NCBI RefSeq assembly: GCF_013248975.1
Contig: NZ_JABRWH010000001.1
Location: 992,001-1,056,000, forward strand
Direction of reading: 5' to 3'
From: Neobacillus endophyticus
Lineage (GTDB): Bacteria > Bacillota > Bacilli > Bacillales > Cytobacillaceae
DNA: 64,000 nt
Numbering within the stretch: the first letter of the stretch is position 1; every line of letters starts with the position of its first letter. The position numbers were made by a program, and so were the translations under genes. Shown piece after piece: positions 36,228 through 44,915 of this stretch. Under the pieces are notes generated by a model. That model saw only the letters and a list, made by a program, of their open reading frames with translations, searched no databases and was not told where the DNA came from.

Positions 36228-36469
36228 GTTTCCTTCTTCACCATATCACCGTAATTCTTTTTCTTTCAAAACAGTCACAACCTCCTAATAGTTTTCCATT
36301 TTTATAATCCCTAACAGCTTATTCCTTAAAGGCTCGACCTATGAAATACAGATTCCTTTTTTCAAAGGCTCAATTTCCAATATTAAAAATTTGTAAATTT
36401 TGATTTTATCTTGCCGGAAATCTGGCCATACTGTTCCCAAGGAAAAAAATTCGGAGGTTTCAAAATAAA

Positions 36470-37894
36470 ATGAAGAGTTTAAGTCTAATGAAGATCCTGG
36501 CAACTCTTGGTATTGTGGTGTTCTCGCTTTCCGGTATAAAACTTAATGCCTACGCTACAGCCAAATTCACGGTTACAGCAGATGTTCTAAATGTAAGGGA
36601 AGCAGCGGACAGTACTAGTAAAATTATCGGCCAAGTGCATCATGGGGACACATTTGACATCATTCAGACAAAGAACCAATGGGATGAAATAAAACTAGCA
36701 AACAACCAAATTGGCTGGATTAACAACACATACCTTGCTCCAAAAGAAAGTATTCCTGCAACTGTAGAAGCGGATGTTTTAAGAGTGCGTGAAAAGCCAA
36801 GTTTAACCGGCAAAATCATTGGAAAATTAAAATTGGGTTCAAACATAACCATTTATGATGAGCAGAATGGCTGGGCAAAAATGGTGGCCTCTTCCGGACA
36901 GGAGGGCTGGGTATTCGAAAATTACCTATCAAAACAGCCTGTAGCAAAGGCCAAGACTGGTGAAAGGACAGCTTCCTCCCAAAAGAAAACTGTTGGCAAA
37001 ACAACGGCAGTTAACCAAAATACAGCCTCTGGGGATACAACAACAACGGACAACCAAAATGCAGCAACCGAAAAAACATCAACAGCGGACAATCAAAATG
37101 CAGAAACTGGAAAAATACCAACAGCGGACAATCAAAATCCAGCCACCGGAGATACTTCAGCAGCCAGTCAAAATGCAGAAACTGGAGATACAGATTCAAA
37201 CAGCAACAATACAGCGACTGGAGGAAATGCTTCCGACAACCAAAATACTGCGTCCGGGGATACAACATCCGCAAACACTTCGAAAGATTCTTCATCGCCA
37301 GATATGGATAGGAGTGCAGCACCTGACATTCCTAATAGTCAGGGGCCACTTAAGGGAAAAACCATTGTTCTTGACCCGGGTCATGGAGGAAAAGATGACG
37401 GGGCAACCAGCATTACGGGCACACATGAAAAGGCCTTAACATTAGCCACCGCCAAGCGCGTTGAACAAAAGCTTGAAAATGCTGGGGCCAATGTAATTAT
37501 GACCCGCACCAACGATACGTATATTCCCTTAAATCAGAGGGCCAATCTTTCCAACCAAAACGATGCGGATGCTTTTATAAGCTTCCATTACAATTGGACG
37601 GATAAGCCATCCATCAATGGTTTGACTGATTATTACTATAAAGCAGCGAGAGACAGCCGTCTTGCCTCGGATCTTTTAAAAGCAGTGGCGAAAACAACGG
37701 GATTAAATAATGACGGGACAAGCTTCGATAACTTGGAAGTTTTGCGAAATAACGCCCAGCCATGTACATTGATCGAACTAGGATTCCTTTCCAACAAACA
37801 GGATGATTCTGTTGTGGAAAGCAATGATTATCCCAATACCGTAGCACAAGGGGTTTACCAAGGGCTGCTCGATTATTTTTCAAATACAAATTAA
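36470..37894 (+). CDS. N-acetylmuramoyl-L-alanine amidase with two SH3b domains
   Basis: A 474-residue secreted autolysin: signal peptide (1-30), SH3b domains at 32-92 and 96-155 that bind the cell wall, a low-complexity linker (160-290) and an Amidase_3 domain (296-472). Zinc ligands are H305 (DPGHGG), E320 and H373 (SFHYNW), with catalytic E436 (LIELGFLS). The linker has degenerate repeats of about 13 residues built around DNQNA and TGD. ATG 36470 follows CGGAGG with a 12-base gap. A perfect terminator follows. Confidence 0.95.
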   Translation: MKSLSLMKILATLGIVVFSLSGIKLNAYATAKFTVTADVLNVREAADSTSKIIGQVHHGDTFDIIQTKNQWDEIKLANNQIGWINNTYLAPKESIPATVEADVLRVREKPSLTGKIIGKLKLGSNITIYDEQNGWAKMVASSGQEGWVFENYLSKQPVAKAKTGERTASSQKKTVGKTTAVNQNTASGDTTTTDNQNAATEKTSTADNQNAETGKIPTADNQNPATGDTSAASQNAETGDTDSNSNNTATGGNASDNQNTASGDTTSANTSKDSSSPDMDRSAAPDIPNSQGPLKGKTIVLDPGHGGKDDGATSITGTHEKALTLATAKRVEQKLENAGANVIMTRTNDTYIPLNQRANLSNQNDADAFISFHYNWTDKPSINGLTDYYYKAARDSRLASDLLKAVAKTTGLNNDGTSFDNLEVLRNNAQPCTLIELGFLSNKQDDSVVESNDYPNTVAQGVYQGLLDYFSNTN

Positions 37895-37895
37895 A

Positions 37896-37935
37896 AAGAA
37901 GCTAGATCGGACAAGTCTGTCTTATCTAGCTTCTT
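37896..37935. terminator. Bidirectional terminator between amidase and ytbE
   Basis: Perfect 12-bp stem AAGAAGCTAGAT / ATCTAGCTTCTT; T-run clearer on the minus strand. Confidence 0.88.
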
Positions 37936-37938
37936 GCT

Positions 37939-38778
37939 TTAAAAATCGATATGATCAGGGTCTGGCCCTACACGATTATCTCGATTTAGTTCGTCAATTC
38001 GCTGCATATCCTCTTTTGTCAGCTCAAAATCAAATACATTTGCGTTCTCCACTATCCGATGCTCTTTAGTGGATTTAGGTATGGTTACCACACCATTTTG
38101 TAAATCCCAGCGGACAATAATTTGGGGAATGGTTTTATGATATCGATCAGCAATTTCTTGCAGAATCGAGCTGTCTAATAACTGTCCTTGTATAAGCGGT
38201 GACCAAGCCTCCAGCTGTATCCCATGTTCCCCGCAAAAGGCCTGGAGTGCTTTTTGCGTTAAGCGTGGATGGTATTCCACCTGATTGACCATTGGGTTTA
38301 TGTTTGCATCTTTCATTAAATCCTCTAGGTGGTGAATGTGGAAGTTGCTGACACCGATGGCTCTTACCTTTCCCTCTTGATATAGGGTTTCTAACGCCCG
38401 CCATGCTTCTTTGTATTTCCCTTCAACCGGCCAGTGGATCAGGTATAAATCTAAATAATCTAGCCCTAGTTTTTTCAAGCTGGTTTCGAAAGCTGTGATG
38501 GTTGAAGTATAGCCCAGATCAGAATTCCACACTTTAGATGTGACGAACAGTTCTTCTCGAGGAACACCTGATTCTCTGATGGCTTGACCTACAGCTTCTT
38601 CATTTTCATATATAGCCGCGGTATCCACACTGCGATATCCATGTTTAATAGCGAATTTTACTGCGTTTACTAGTTCCGGGCCATTATCCACTTTAAACAC
38701 GCCAATGCCAAGCCATGGCATTGTTACACCGTTATTTAATGTCGTTGTATCATGTAAACTTGTGATCATTTCATTCAT
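37939..38778 (-). CDS. ytbE: Aldo/keto reductase (YtbE/YvgN-like)
   Basis: A 279-residue NADPH-dependent aldo/keto reductase close to B. subtilis YvgN and YtbE, which reduce methylglyoxal and other aldehydes. The tetrad is visible: D and Y in DTAAIYENE, K in TSKVWN, H in LIHWP; the NADPH site includes IPKSTKEHRI. The symbol ytbE is chosen by gene order, because it follows the MFS gene ytbD with a four-base start/stop overlap and lies opposite an HxlR regulator like YtcD. Confidence 0.9.
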   Translation of the reverse strand: MNEMITSLHDTTTLNNGVTMPWLGIGVFKVDNGPELVNAVKFAIKHGYRSVDTAAIYENEEAVGQAIRESGVPREELFVTSKVWNSDLGYTSTITAFETSLKKLGLDYLDLYLIHWPVEGKYKEAWRALETLYQEGKVRAIGVSNFHIHHLEDLMKDANINPMVNQVEYHPRLTQKALQAFCGEHGIQLEAWSPLIQGQLLDSSILQEIADRYHKTIPQIIVRWDLQNGVVTIPKSTKEHRIVENANVFDFELTKEDMQRIDELNRDNRVGPDPDHIDF

Positions 38779-39998
38779 ACCTCCAGTTTTTTTTCTATAC
38801 TAAAATGCAGCTGCATTGCTTTTTCCTTTTTTTCAAGCGCCCAACTTACTCCCGTTAGAAGAATCGCGGCAAATACCATGATGGCTCCTGTCCATGTGGT
38901 ATGAATAAGACCGATGGAGTCGGTTACGAGACTGCCCAAATAGGAGCCAAAGGCAATACCCGCATTAAACGCCGCGATATTGATGGCAGATGCCACATCT
39001 ACTGCTGCAGGAACAAAACGCTCCGCTAACATCACGACGTAAACCTGCAATCCCGGTACATTCATAAAGGCCATTACCCCCATGAAAAATATGGTGATTA
39101 GTCCTGCTAGTTTAAAAGGGGCCGTTATAAACAATGTAAGCAATATAACAGCTTGAATGATAAACATATAGAATAATGCTTTCATTGGATTTTGATTGGA
39201 TAGCCTGCCCCCTACCATATTTCCTATGGCTATAGCCAGTCCATAAAGCAGCAGAATCAATGAAACGGCGCCTTCCTTAAATCCAGTAATGTTTTGTAGA
39301 ATAGGGGATAAATAAGTAAATACAACAAATGTTCCTCCATATCCTAAAGCCGTAATGATGAAAATAAGCAATAAACGCCCATTTGTGATGACTTGGAACT
39401 GATCTTTGAGGGTGGTGCGCTTCCCTTTTCGCAGTTCAGATGGAACGAGGAAACTATTGGCCAAAAACGCAATAATTCCCACTGCTACTATAACGATAAA
39501 GGTGGTTCTCCATCCGAATTGCTGGCCGACAAACGTTCCAAAAGGCACTCCAGTTACGGTTGAGACTGTCAGTCCGGAAAACATAATAGAAATGGCACTG
39601 GCTCTTCGATTTTCAGGTACCAGCTCAGCTGCTATGGTTGAGCCGATGGACATGAATACACCATGTGAAAAAGCTGATATCACACGAGCCGCCAGTAATA
39701 CTCCAATGCTGGCAGCTGTGGCGGCGATACTGTTTCCGATCATAAAAACGGCCATAATCCAAAGAAGTAAGGTTTTACGGGACATGTTCGAAGTAATAGA
39801 TGTTAGTATGGGGGCACCAATGGTTACTCCCAATGCATAGAGTGACACCGTTAGACCGGCCGTTGTAATCGAGACATGTAAATCCTTGGATATTAAAGGC
39901 AATAACCCCACACTTATAAATTCCGTCGTACCAATAGCAAATGCGCTCACGGCCAAAGCAAGCAGTGCTAAGGTACTTCGTTTTTTATCTAATGACAT
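38775..39998 (-). CDS. ytbD: MFS transporter YtbD
   Basis: A 407-residue twelve-helix exporter of the DHA1 arabinose-efflux/chloramphenicol-resistance type, with GTTEFISVGLLPLIS in helix 1, GAPILTSITSNMSRKTLL in loop 2-3 and GVPFGTFVGQQFGWR in helix 5 (motif C-like). AAAGGAGGAAAC precedes ATG 39998. First gene of the ytbDE operon and probably repressed by the divergent YtcD. The substrate of YtbD is unknown; pairing with an aldehyde reductase suggests electrophile stress. Confidence 0.88.
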   Translation of the reverse strand: MSLDKKRSTLALLALAVSAFAIGTTEFISVGLLPLISKDLHVSITTAGLTVSLYALGVTIGAPILTSITSNMSRKTLLLWIMAVFMIGNSIAATAASIGVLLAARVISAFSHGVFMSIGSTIAAELVPENRRASAISIMFSGLTVSTVTGVPFGTFVGQQFGWRTTFIVIVAVGIIAFLANSFLVPSELRKGKRTTLKDQFQVITNGRLLLIFIITALGYGGTFVVFTYLSPILQNITGFKEGAVSLILLLYGLAIAIGNMVGGRLSNQNPMKALFYMFIIQAVILLTLFITAPFKLAGLITIFFMGVMAFMNVPGLQVYVVMLAERFVPAAVDVASAINIAAFNAGIAFGSYLGSLVTDSIGLIHTTWTGAIMVFAAILLTGVSWALEKKEKAMQLHFSIEKKLEV

Positions 39999-40100
39999 GA
40001 CGTTTCCTCCTTTAGTTAATCGCTGGCAATGGATACTTTGAAGTCCCGCCCGCAGATGTTATTATGAAAGAAAAGGATATTATATGGAAGTACGCACTTT

Positions 40101-40150
40101 AAAGTTATATAGGAACCAAAAAGTAATATAGGTACTTTTAAGTGCCTATA
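40101..40150. promoter_or_regulatory. Predicted YtcD (HxlR) operator region
   Basis: Two 16-base direct repeats (AAAGTTATATAGGAAC at 40101 and AAAGTAATATAGGTAC at 40120) lie 19 bases apart. The second overlaps a 24-base palindrome at 40127-40150 with half-sites TATAGGTACTT and AAGTGCCTATA (one mismatch, two-base centre). They lie between the divergent ytbD and ytcD genes, where an HxlR dimer would bind. Confidence 0.65.
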
Positions 40151-40168
40151 AGATTGGAGGAGTACGAT

Positions 40169-40540
40169 TTGCAGAAGAAAAAATACAATATCTCCGTTGA
40201 AGCCACACTGGAAGTGATTGGCGGGAAGTGGAAATGCGTGATCTTATGCCACCTCACACACGGTAAGAAACGTACAAGTGAATTAAAAAGGCTGATGCCA
40301 AATATTACCCAGAAAATGCTGACTCAGCAACTTCGTGAATTAGAAGAGGATGGGATTATTGACCGCATAGTCTACAATCAAGTTCCTCCTAAAGTGGAGT
40401 ATGAATTAAGCGAGTATGGCTGGAGTTTAAAAGGAATTTTGGATTCCCTTTGTTCTTGGGGGGAAAACCATATTACAAAAGTATATGGAGATAAATTTTC
40501 AGTACTTGAAGATAATATTTTGAATGAGAAGCTAAAATAA
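40169..40540 (+). CDS. ytcD: HxlR-family regulator YtcD
   Basis: A 123-residue HxlR winged-helix regulator nearly matching B. subtilis YtcD over its core: VIGGKWKCVILCHL, RTSELKRLMPNITQKML and NQVPPKVEYELSEYG. HxlR proteins often sense aldehydes or quinones through a Cys; C near residue 20 (KWKCVILC) is in the usual place. TTG 40169 follows GGAGGAG with six bases; the GTG at 40142 lies in the operator. It likely represses ytbDE and itself. Confidence 0.92.
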   Translation: MQKKKYNISVEATLEVIGGKWKCVILCHLTHGKKRTSELKRLMPNITQKMLTQQLRELEEDGIIDRIVYNQVPPKVEYELSEYGWSLKGILDSLCSWGENHITKVYGDKFSVLEDNILNEKLK

Positions 40541-40576
40541 AACAAGGTGGATTTGAATGCATCCACCTTGTTTTTT
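40541..40576. terminator. Bidirectional terminator between ytcD and ferric-reductase-like gene
   Basis: Perfect 12-bp stem AACAAGGTGGAT / ATCCACCTTGTT with T-run on plus and A-rich flank on the other side. Confidence 0.93.
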
Positions 40577-41102
40577 AATGGGCTGGAGTCAGTTTTTTCT
40601 TCGATGAAAGCAGCATGATTCCCATGACAATGATTGGCACAATATTTACGACTGCCAATACTGGCCCCGAGAAATCCGTTCCGCTCATCAGTCCGTGCAT
40701 GGTAACCATAATATAAAGAATGGGATTCAGTGCATGCAGTTTCCGCCAGCGTTGATAACCGATCTTCTTGCGTAATTTGGATGAGACAATCGTGATAATC
40801 AAGAAATACGTTCCGAGCGTTCCCAATGCCATGGAAATCGTTTGGTAATTGGATGTAAACGGAATAAGTATGTCCGACCACTTGAATGTAAAGTATGAAT
40901 CAATTAGCAAAACTCCCAAGTGCCCGAAGGTTAGAATTAATGACCAGTCCCCAAGTGCTTCATGAAGATGAATGATATTATTTATTTTCTTTTTCCGTTT
41001 CTTTTGAACCATTGAATAAAGTCCGATGATGACCGACAAATACATTAAAAGATAGGCGACTGTTCCTGTAGCACGTATGGCGTACCATTCCAGTGATTGC
41101 AT
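40575..41102 (-). CDS. Ferric reductase-like transmembrane protein
   Basis: A 175-residue five- to six-helix membrane protein of the ferric reductase-like transmembrane family. Histidines in HLHEALG, FGHLGVLL, KLHALNP and MVTMHGL are spaced across helices as expected for two haem b groups. It lacks the FAD/NAD domain of full ferric reductases, so it would need a partner or move electrons between quinol and an outside acceptor. ATG 41102 follows AGAAGGG. Downstream of a small exported Ser/Thr/Gln-rich protein gene in the same direction (49-base gap). Confidence 0.82.
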   Translation of the reverse strand: MQSLEWYAIRATGTVAYLLMYLSVIIGLYSMVQKKRKKKINNIIHLHEALGDWSLILTFGHLGVLLIDSYFTFKWSDILIPFTSNYQTISMALGTLGTYFLIITIVSSKLRKKIGYQRWRKLHALNPILYIMVTMHGLMSGTDFSGPVLAVVNIVPIIVMGIMLLSSKKKLTPAH

Positions 41103-41151
41103 ATGTTTTCCCTTCTTTCGTTCATTTTTTTACAAGTCCATGGACTTTATA

Positions 41152-41508
41152 TCAGGTCCCACCAGTAGTTGTATCAAAACCATCATGCTGGTTTGCAGAT
41201 GAATGGTCCTGTGAAACAGTTTGCGTAGTTGATTGCTGTGCACCGTTCGTATTAGAAGATTGAGTTGTCGTTTGTTGTGTTCCATTTGAATTAGAAGTTT
41301 GCTCTGGATACTTAATAGTAAAGGACGAATTTTGGCTGTTCGTACTCTGAGATGTTGTGGTAGTGTTTGAACTTTGAGTGGTCACCGCCGATGTGGCTGA
41401 ATTTGTTTTTGTTTGATTGTCTTTGATCCCCAAGTATGATGCCATCCCTGCTACAAGAGCCAAACTAGCAAAGCTTACTCCCCATGATGTAAATTTCTTT
41501 TTTTCCAT
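41152..41508 (-). CDS. Small exported Ser/Thr/Asn/Gln-rich protein
   Basis: A 118-residue protein with one N-terminal hydrophobic segment (about 8-27, a signal anchor or signal peptide) followed by a low-complexity tail made almost only of T, S, N, Q and G, with a short IKYPEQ island in the middle and a DGFDTTTGGT end. No domain recognised. ATG 41508 follows AGGGAG. Because it precedes the ferric-reductase-like gene by 49 bases it may be an extracytoplasmic partner of that protein; this is inference. Confidence 0.75.
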   Translation of the reverse strand: MEKKKFTSWGVSFASLALVAGMASYLGIKDNQTKTNSATSAVTTQSSNTTTTSQSTNSQNSSFTIKYPEQTSNSNGTQQTTTQSSNTNGAQQSTTQTVSQDHSSANQHDGFDTTTGGT

Positions 41509-41640
41509 TTTAAGTACTCCCTTTCATTTTAAAAATTTATTTAAACTTCTTAAGATGCTTTCAATTAGCTTATGAACATATAATGCACCCTCAACCTGAA
41601 TTGGTCTTGAATGCAAGCTGAAAGTTTCCTGAACTTTAAA

Positions 41641-41671
41641 AAAACCTGTACTTTGAAATTGTACAGGTTTT
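41641..41671. terminator. Bidirectional terminator before the 61-residue gene
   Basis: Stem AAAACCTGTAC / GTACAGGTTTT with A/T runs on both sides. Confidence 0.88.
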
Positions 41672-41677
41672 TTCCTA

Positions 41678-41863
41678 TTAAGATTGGTTTCTATAATGAT
41701 CGTACATTTCCAGACAATCCAGCAGTTCAGATTTATAGACCATTAATGCTTTTCTTACAATCTCGTTGTGCTGGTTGTTTTCCAACTCCATGTTGCATTT
41801 CTCCAAGTCTTGTTCTTTCACAATGGATAAGTTTTCAAAAATCCACATTAAATGATTGCTCAT
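41678..41863 (-). CDS. Small hypothetical protein, 61 residues
   Basis: Begins at ATG 41863 directly after GGGGAGAAAA, a good ribosome binding site, and ends six bases before a strong terminator, so it is a complete transcription unit. The product is acidic and helical with a C-terminal SELLDCLEMYDHYRNQ. It is the size of Spo0E-like phosphatases, but their SQELD signature is absent. Function unknown. Confidence 0.6.
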   Translation of the reverse strand: MSNHLMWIFENLSIVKEQDLEKCNMELENNQHNEIVRKALMVYKSELLDCLEMYDHYRNQS

Positions 41864-42168
41864 TTTTCTCCCCTGCCCCTAAATCATTCATCATTTTCTA
41901 TGTTAGTAAACATCATGCCCAAGTTTACAAGATTTTAAACTAGTGTTTGCTCATCTTAATAGGATTCAAAATTCCACAAAAATATCAACAAACCAAGGTA
42001 ATGGCACATACTTTGTGAGATACTCTATCATAAATTATATGACAGGGGATTCTTTTAAAAGTTTAGCCAAACTATTTTTCTAATAAATATAAATGGGACG
42101 AGGAAATGTTTGAAGCCGTTATGGGACCCTGTGGCTCTTTTTTTATTTTTCAAGAAAGGGGGATCGAA

Positions 42169-42660
42169 TTGAACACAAGTGATATTTTACCTGGGGATAT
42201 TTTATTTGTCTGGGGGAGGGGGATTTTTTCCGAGGCAATTGAGATGGTGACAGGCGGCCCCAGCCATTGCGCCTTATTTTTGGACAAGCAAACACTGGCT
42301 GAGGCACAGTCTGGGAGAGATTCAGGCATTGCCTATCTCTCCACTTACTTGAACTCAGGAGGGCACTTAGAAGTATGGCGGGATGAAACGTTAACAAAAC
42401 AAGAGAGAAAAAGAATCACAGCATATGCCAAGAATCATTTCGGCATCCAATACGACTATACTGCCATCCTCGCAGAACTAGTCCGCTTCAAACTTGATAT
42501 CCCCATTTACAGTTTCCAAGAAGGAAACCGGCGGATTTGCTCCTCATTCCTCAATGACTGCGCAAAATCCGTCGGACGAAACTGGGCAAACATCCCTTAC
42601 ACTCCCGCTCCCGTCGATCTCATCAATAGCGGAAAACTCACAAAGATTGGAGAACTCTGA
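42169..42660 (+). CDS. YiiX/YaeF-like permuted papain-fold hydrolase
   Basis: A 163-residue protein of the permuted NlpC/P60-papain family (YaeF/YiiX type): LPGDILFVWGRGIFSEAI, catalytic His in GPSHCALFL and catalytic Cys in RRICSSFLND. Such enzymes are thought to cut amide bonds in peptidoglycan or lipids. TTG 42169 follows GAAAGGGGG. A longer frame from ATG 42106 also has a GACGAGG site, but the extra part contains an AGCC/GGCT hairpin with a long T-run (about 42112-42150), so it looks like leader rather than coding sequence. No signal peptide with the short start. Confidence 0.75.
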   Translation: MNTSDILPGDILFVWGRGIFSEAIEMVTGGPSHCALFLDKQTLAEAQSGRDSGIAYLSTYLNSGGHLEVWRDETLTKQERKRITAYAKNHFGIQYDYTAILAELVRFKLDIPIYSFQEGNRRICSSFLNDCAKSVGRNWANIPYTPAPVDLINSGKLTKIGEL

Positions 42661-42679
42661 TTTATAATCATTATAATCT

Positions 42680-42692
42680 GGTGTCAGGCACC
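42680..42692. repeat. GGTGTCAGGCACC palindromic element
   Basis: Near-perfect 13-base palindrome between convergent genes. Elements of this type (GGTGCC-TGACACC) recur in intergenic regions of Bacillus-like genomes as I recall; only one copy is in this window. Confidence 0.45.
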
Positions 42693-42699
42693 ACTGTGA

Positions 42700-42735
42700 A
42701 TAAGGGAGCAGCGCTTATAAAGGCTGCTCCCTTAT
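42700..42735. terminator. Bidirectional terminator before yvdD
   Basis: Perfect 13-bp stem, ATAAGGGAGCAGC / GCTGCTCCCTTAT. Confidence 0.8.
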
Positions 42736-42736
42736 A

Positions 42737-43300
42737 CTAGTATGTTTTAATGGATGGAGGAACGTATTTAAAGAATTGTTCGATTAATAAGTCTGGTTGG
42801 TCTTCGACGATGGCGATGGAACGGAATTTTTCTTGGAGAAATTTTTGTTCTACCATATGGTCGAATAGGGTGATGAGCGGGTCGTAATAGTGATCAATGT
42901 TGAGAAGGCCGCATGGCTTTTGGTTTAGGCCAATTTGTGACCATGTAAAGATTTCGAAAAATTCTTCCAGTGTTCCTGTGCCGCCGGGCAGAACAATAAA
43001 GCCGTCTGCCAGCTCGGCCATTTTCGCCTTTCTCTCATGCATGGTTTCAACGGTATAAAGCTCTGTCAGCCCTTTATGAGATATTTCACGCTGCTCCAAG
43101 ACACGAGGAATCACACCAATGGCATGACCGCCTTCATTCAGAACTGTGTCTGCCACCGCCCCCATCAAGCCAATACTGGAACCGCCATAGACCAAAGTAA
43201 TCTTACGTTTTGCTAACTCTTTTCCCAATTCAATGGCTCCAGCTTTATAAGCATCGGAAGCACCTAAACTGGAACCGCAAAAAACTGCCAATCGTTTCAT
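42737..43300 (-). CDS. yvdD: LOG-family protein (YvdD-like phosphoribohydrolase)
   Basis: A 187-residue Rossmann-fold LOG (Lonely Guy) protein. The nucleotide motif GGSSIGLMG near residue 40 and the catalytic PGGTGTLEE near 105 define the cytokinin riboside 5'-monophosphate phosphoribohydrolase family; bacterial members release the base from AMP-like nucleotides and are often mislabelled lysine decarboxylase. ATG 43300 follows GGAGGGG. A leader of about 150 bases with several hairpins precedes it, which is unusual for this gene. Confidence 0.9.
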   Translation of the reverse strand: MKRLAVFCGSSLGASDAYKAGAIELGKELAKRKITLVYGGSSIGLMGAVADTVLNEGGHAIGVIPRVLEQREISHKGLTELYTVETMHERKAKMAELADGFIVLPGGTGTLEEFFEIFTWSQIGLNQKPCGLLNIDHYYDPLITLFDHMVEQKFLQEKFRSIAIVEDQPDLLIEQFFKYVPPSIKTY

Positions 43301-43304
43301 GATG

Positions 43305-43465
43305 TCCCCTCCAAGTTTTTCTTTAGCTGATTGGAAAGAATAACTTCCCTATCAGGCATAAGGGCAACTACACCTCTGTCTTTGCCCTGTCGGGTTCGCC
43401 AGTCGGCGAGTTTTCTTTACCATAAATCATTATTTACCAGCTTTGTCCTCTTTTATTTCATTATA
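43305..43465 (-). promoter_or_regulatory. Structured 5' leader of yvdD, unidentified
   Basis: Minus-strand TATAAT at 43465-43460 predicts a start near 43453, leaving a leader of about 150 nt. It contains hairpins TCGCC/GGCGA (GACT loop) and GGGCAA/TTGCCC, a CCTGATAGG element, and outer arms AGCTG/CAGCT that could close a multi-branched fold just before the Shine-Dalgarno site. I compared it by eye with TPP, ZTP, SAM, guanidine, c-di-GMP and c-di-AMP aptamers and found no full match. Confidence 0.5.
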
Positions 43466-43695
43466 CGAAATTCGTTTTAAAATATTTAGGGAAAAATGTC
43501 ATCAAAGAGATTTCCATTAAACTGGAGCATTCGAGGTTGTTCACAAAAAGTTAATAAAAAAAACAGCCTGCGCCATTAACAGATTGGAAAGGCTTTCATC
43601 GAAGAATGAAAATTTAGTGCACTCAAAACTATTCAAATTTTCCAAAAAAGCTAGTATTATTGAGATTAAATAACTTGTAAACAAGGGGTGCAAAC

Positions 43696-44793
43696 ATGAT
43701 CGATCAATTACAAAGAGCCTATAATTTTAACGCAGGACCTTCTGCGCTTCCACTGGACGTTTTGAAAAAAGCCCAGGAGGAGCTCGTTGATTTTCGCGGA
43801 ACTGGTATGTCTGTAATGGAGCTAAGCCATCGCAGTGCCGCCTATGAAGAAGTACACAACCAGGCTATTGCTCTTTTAAAGGAACTGCTGTCCATTCCGG
43901 ACAACTATGAGGTTCTGTTCCTGCAAGGCGGGGCAAGCCTGCAGTTTTCCATGATCCCGATGAACTTTTTAAAACCCGAGCAAAAAGCTGCCTATGTCAT
44001 GACAGGTTCATGGTCTGAAAAAGCATTTGCCGAAGCTAAGCTCTTCGGAAATCCTTATCATTCAGCAAGCACAAAAGACGGGCAATACCGCCAGATTCCA
44101 AAATTCGAAGAATTGCAATATAACACGGACGATGCCTATGTTCATTTAACATCCAACAATACGATTTACGGCACTCAATGGAAGGACTTCCCTGTTATTG
44201 AAGGTGTGCCCCTGATTGGGGATATGTCCAGTGATATCCTCTCCAGACCATTTGATGTCAGCAAATTTGCGTTAATCTATGCTGGCGCACAGAAGAACCT
44301 TGGCCCATCAGGCGTCACAGTTGCCATTATTCGCAAGGATCTGCTGGAGAAAGCCAATACCAATATTCCAACCATGTTGAAATACAGCACACATGCTAAA
44401 AACAATTCATTATATAACACCCCTCCAACCTTCGGAATCTACATGCTTGGAGAAGTATTGAATTGGGTGAAAGGACTTGGCGGCATTCATGAAATCACGA
44501 AACGCAACGAAGAAAAAGCAAAATTGATTTATGATGCCATTGACTTAAGCAACGGATTTTATAACGGCCATGCGGAAAAAGACAGCCGTTCCTTAATGAA
44601 CATTACCTTCCGTTTAAAAGACGAAGAACTAGAGAAAAAATTCTTGGCTGAGGCCAAAAAAGAAGGCTTTATCGGTGTAAACGGCCACCGTTCTGTCGGC
44701 GGATGCCGCGCTTCTACTTATAATGCCGTACCATATGAAACATGCAAAGCATTTAGTGAGTTCATGGTACAATTTCAACAAACTAATGGGTAA
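43696..44793 (+). CDS. serC: Phosphoserine aminotransferase
   Basis: A 365-residue PLP enzyme that converts 3-phosphohydroxypyruvate and glutamate to phosphoserine in serine synthesis. The start FNAGPSALP, the PLP lysine in AGAQKNLGPSG, and GGCRASTYNAV near the end are diagnostic. ATG 43696 follows AAGGGGTG. Single gene with its own terminator; serA and serB are not in the window. Confidence 0.97.
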   Translation: MIDQLQRAYNFNAGPSALPLDVLKKAQEELVDFRGTGMSVMELSHRSAAYEEVHNQAIALLKELLSIPDNYEVLFLQGGASLQFSMIPMNFLKPEQKAAYVMTGSWSEKAFAEAKLFGNPYHSASTKDGQYRQIPKFEELQYNTDDAYVHLTSNNTIYGTQWKDFPVIEGVPLIGDMSSDILSRPFDVSKFALIYAGAQKNLGPSGVTVAIIRKDLLEKANTNIPTMLKYSTHAKNNSLYNTPPTFGIYMLGEVLNWVKGLGGIHEITKRNEEKAKLIYDAIDLSNGFYNGHAEKDSRSLMNITFRLKDEELEKKFLAEAKKEGFIGVNGHRSVGGCRASTYNAVPYETCKAFSEFMVQFQQTNG

Positions 44794-44824
44794 TTAAAAA
44801 TTAACGTACATTTATCCACATGAA

Positions 44825-44855
44825 AACCCGGCTGTTTTTTTGCGGCCGGGTTTTT
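44825..44855 (+). terminator. Terminator of serC
   Basis: AACCCGGC / GCCGGGTT stem with TTTTTG tail. Confidence 0.88.
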
Positions 44856-44915
44856 GTATTCAGATCAGCTTGCTTATCCCCGGCCGTTTAAAAACAAAGG
44901 CCCGATTGTATTTAT

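Noticed and set aside
43305..43465. ZTP, TPP or c-di-GMP riboswitch before yvdD
   Set aside because: Fragments such as GACTGGCGAA or AGGGCAAAG recall these classes, but the other conserved parts (CCGCCTGGGC, GCTGAGA, GACGCAAAGCC) are absent.
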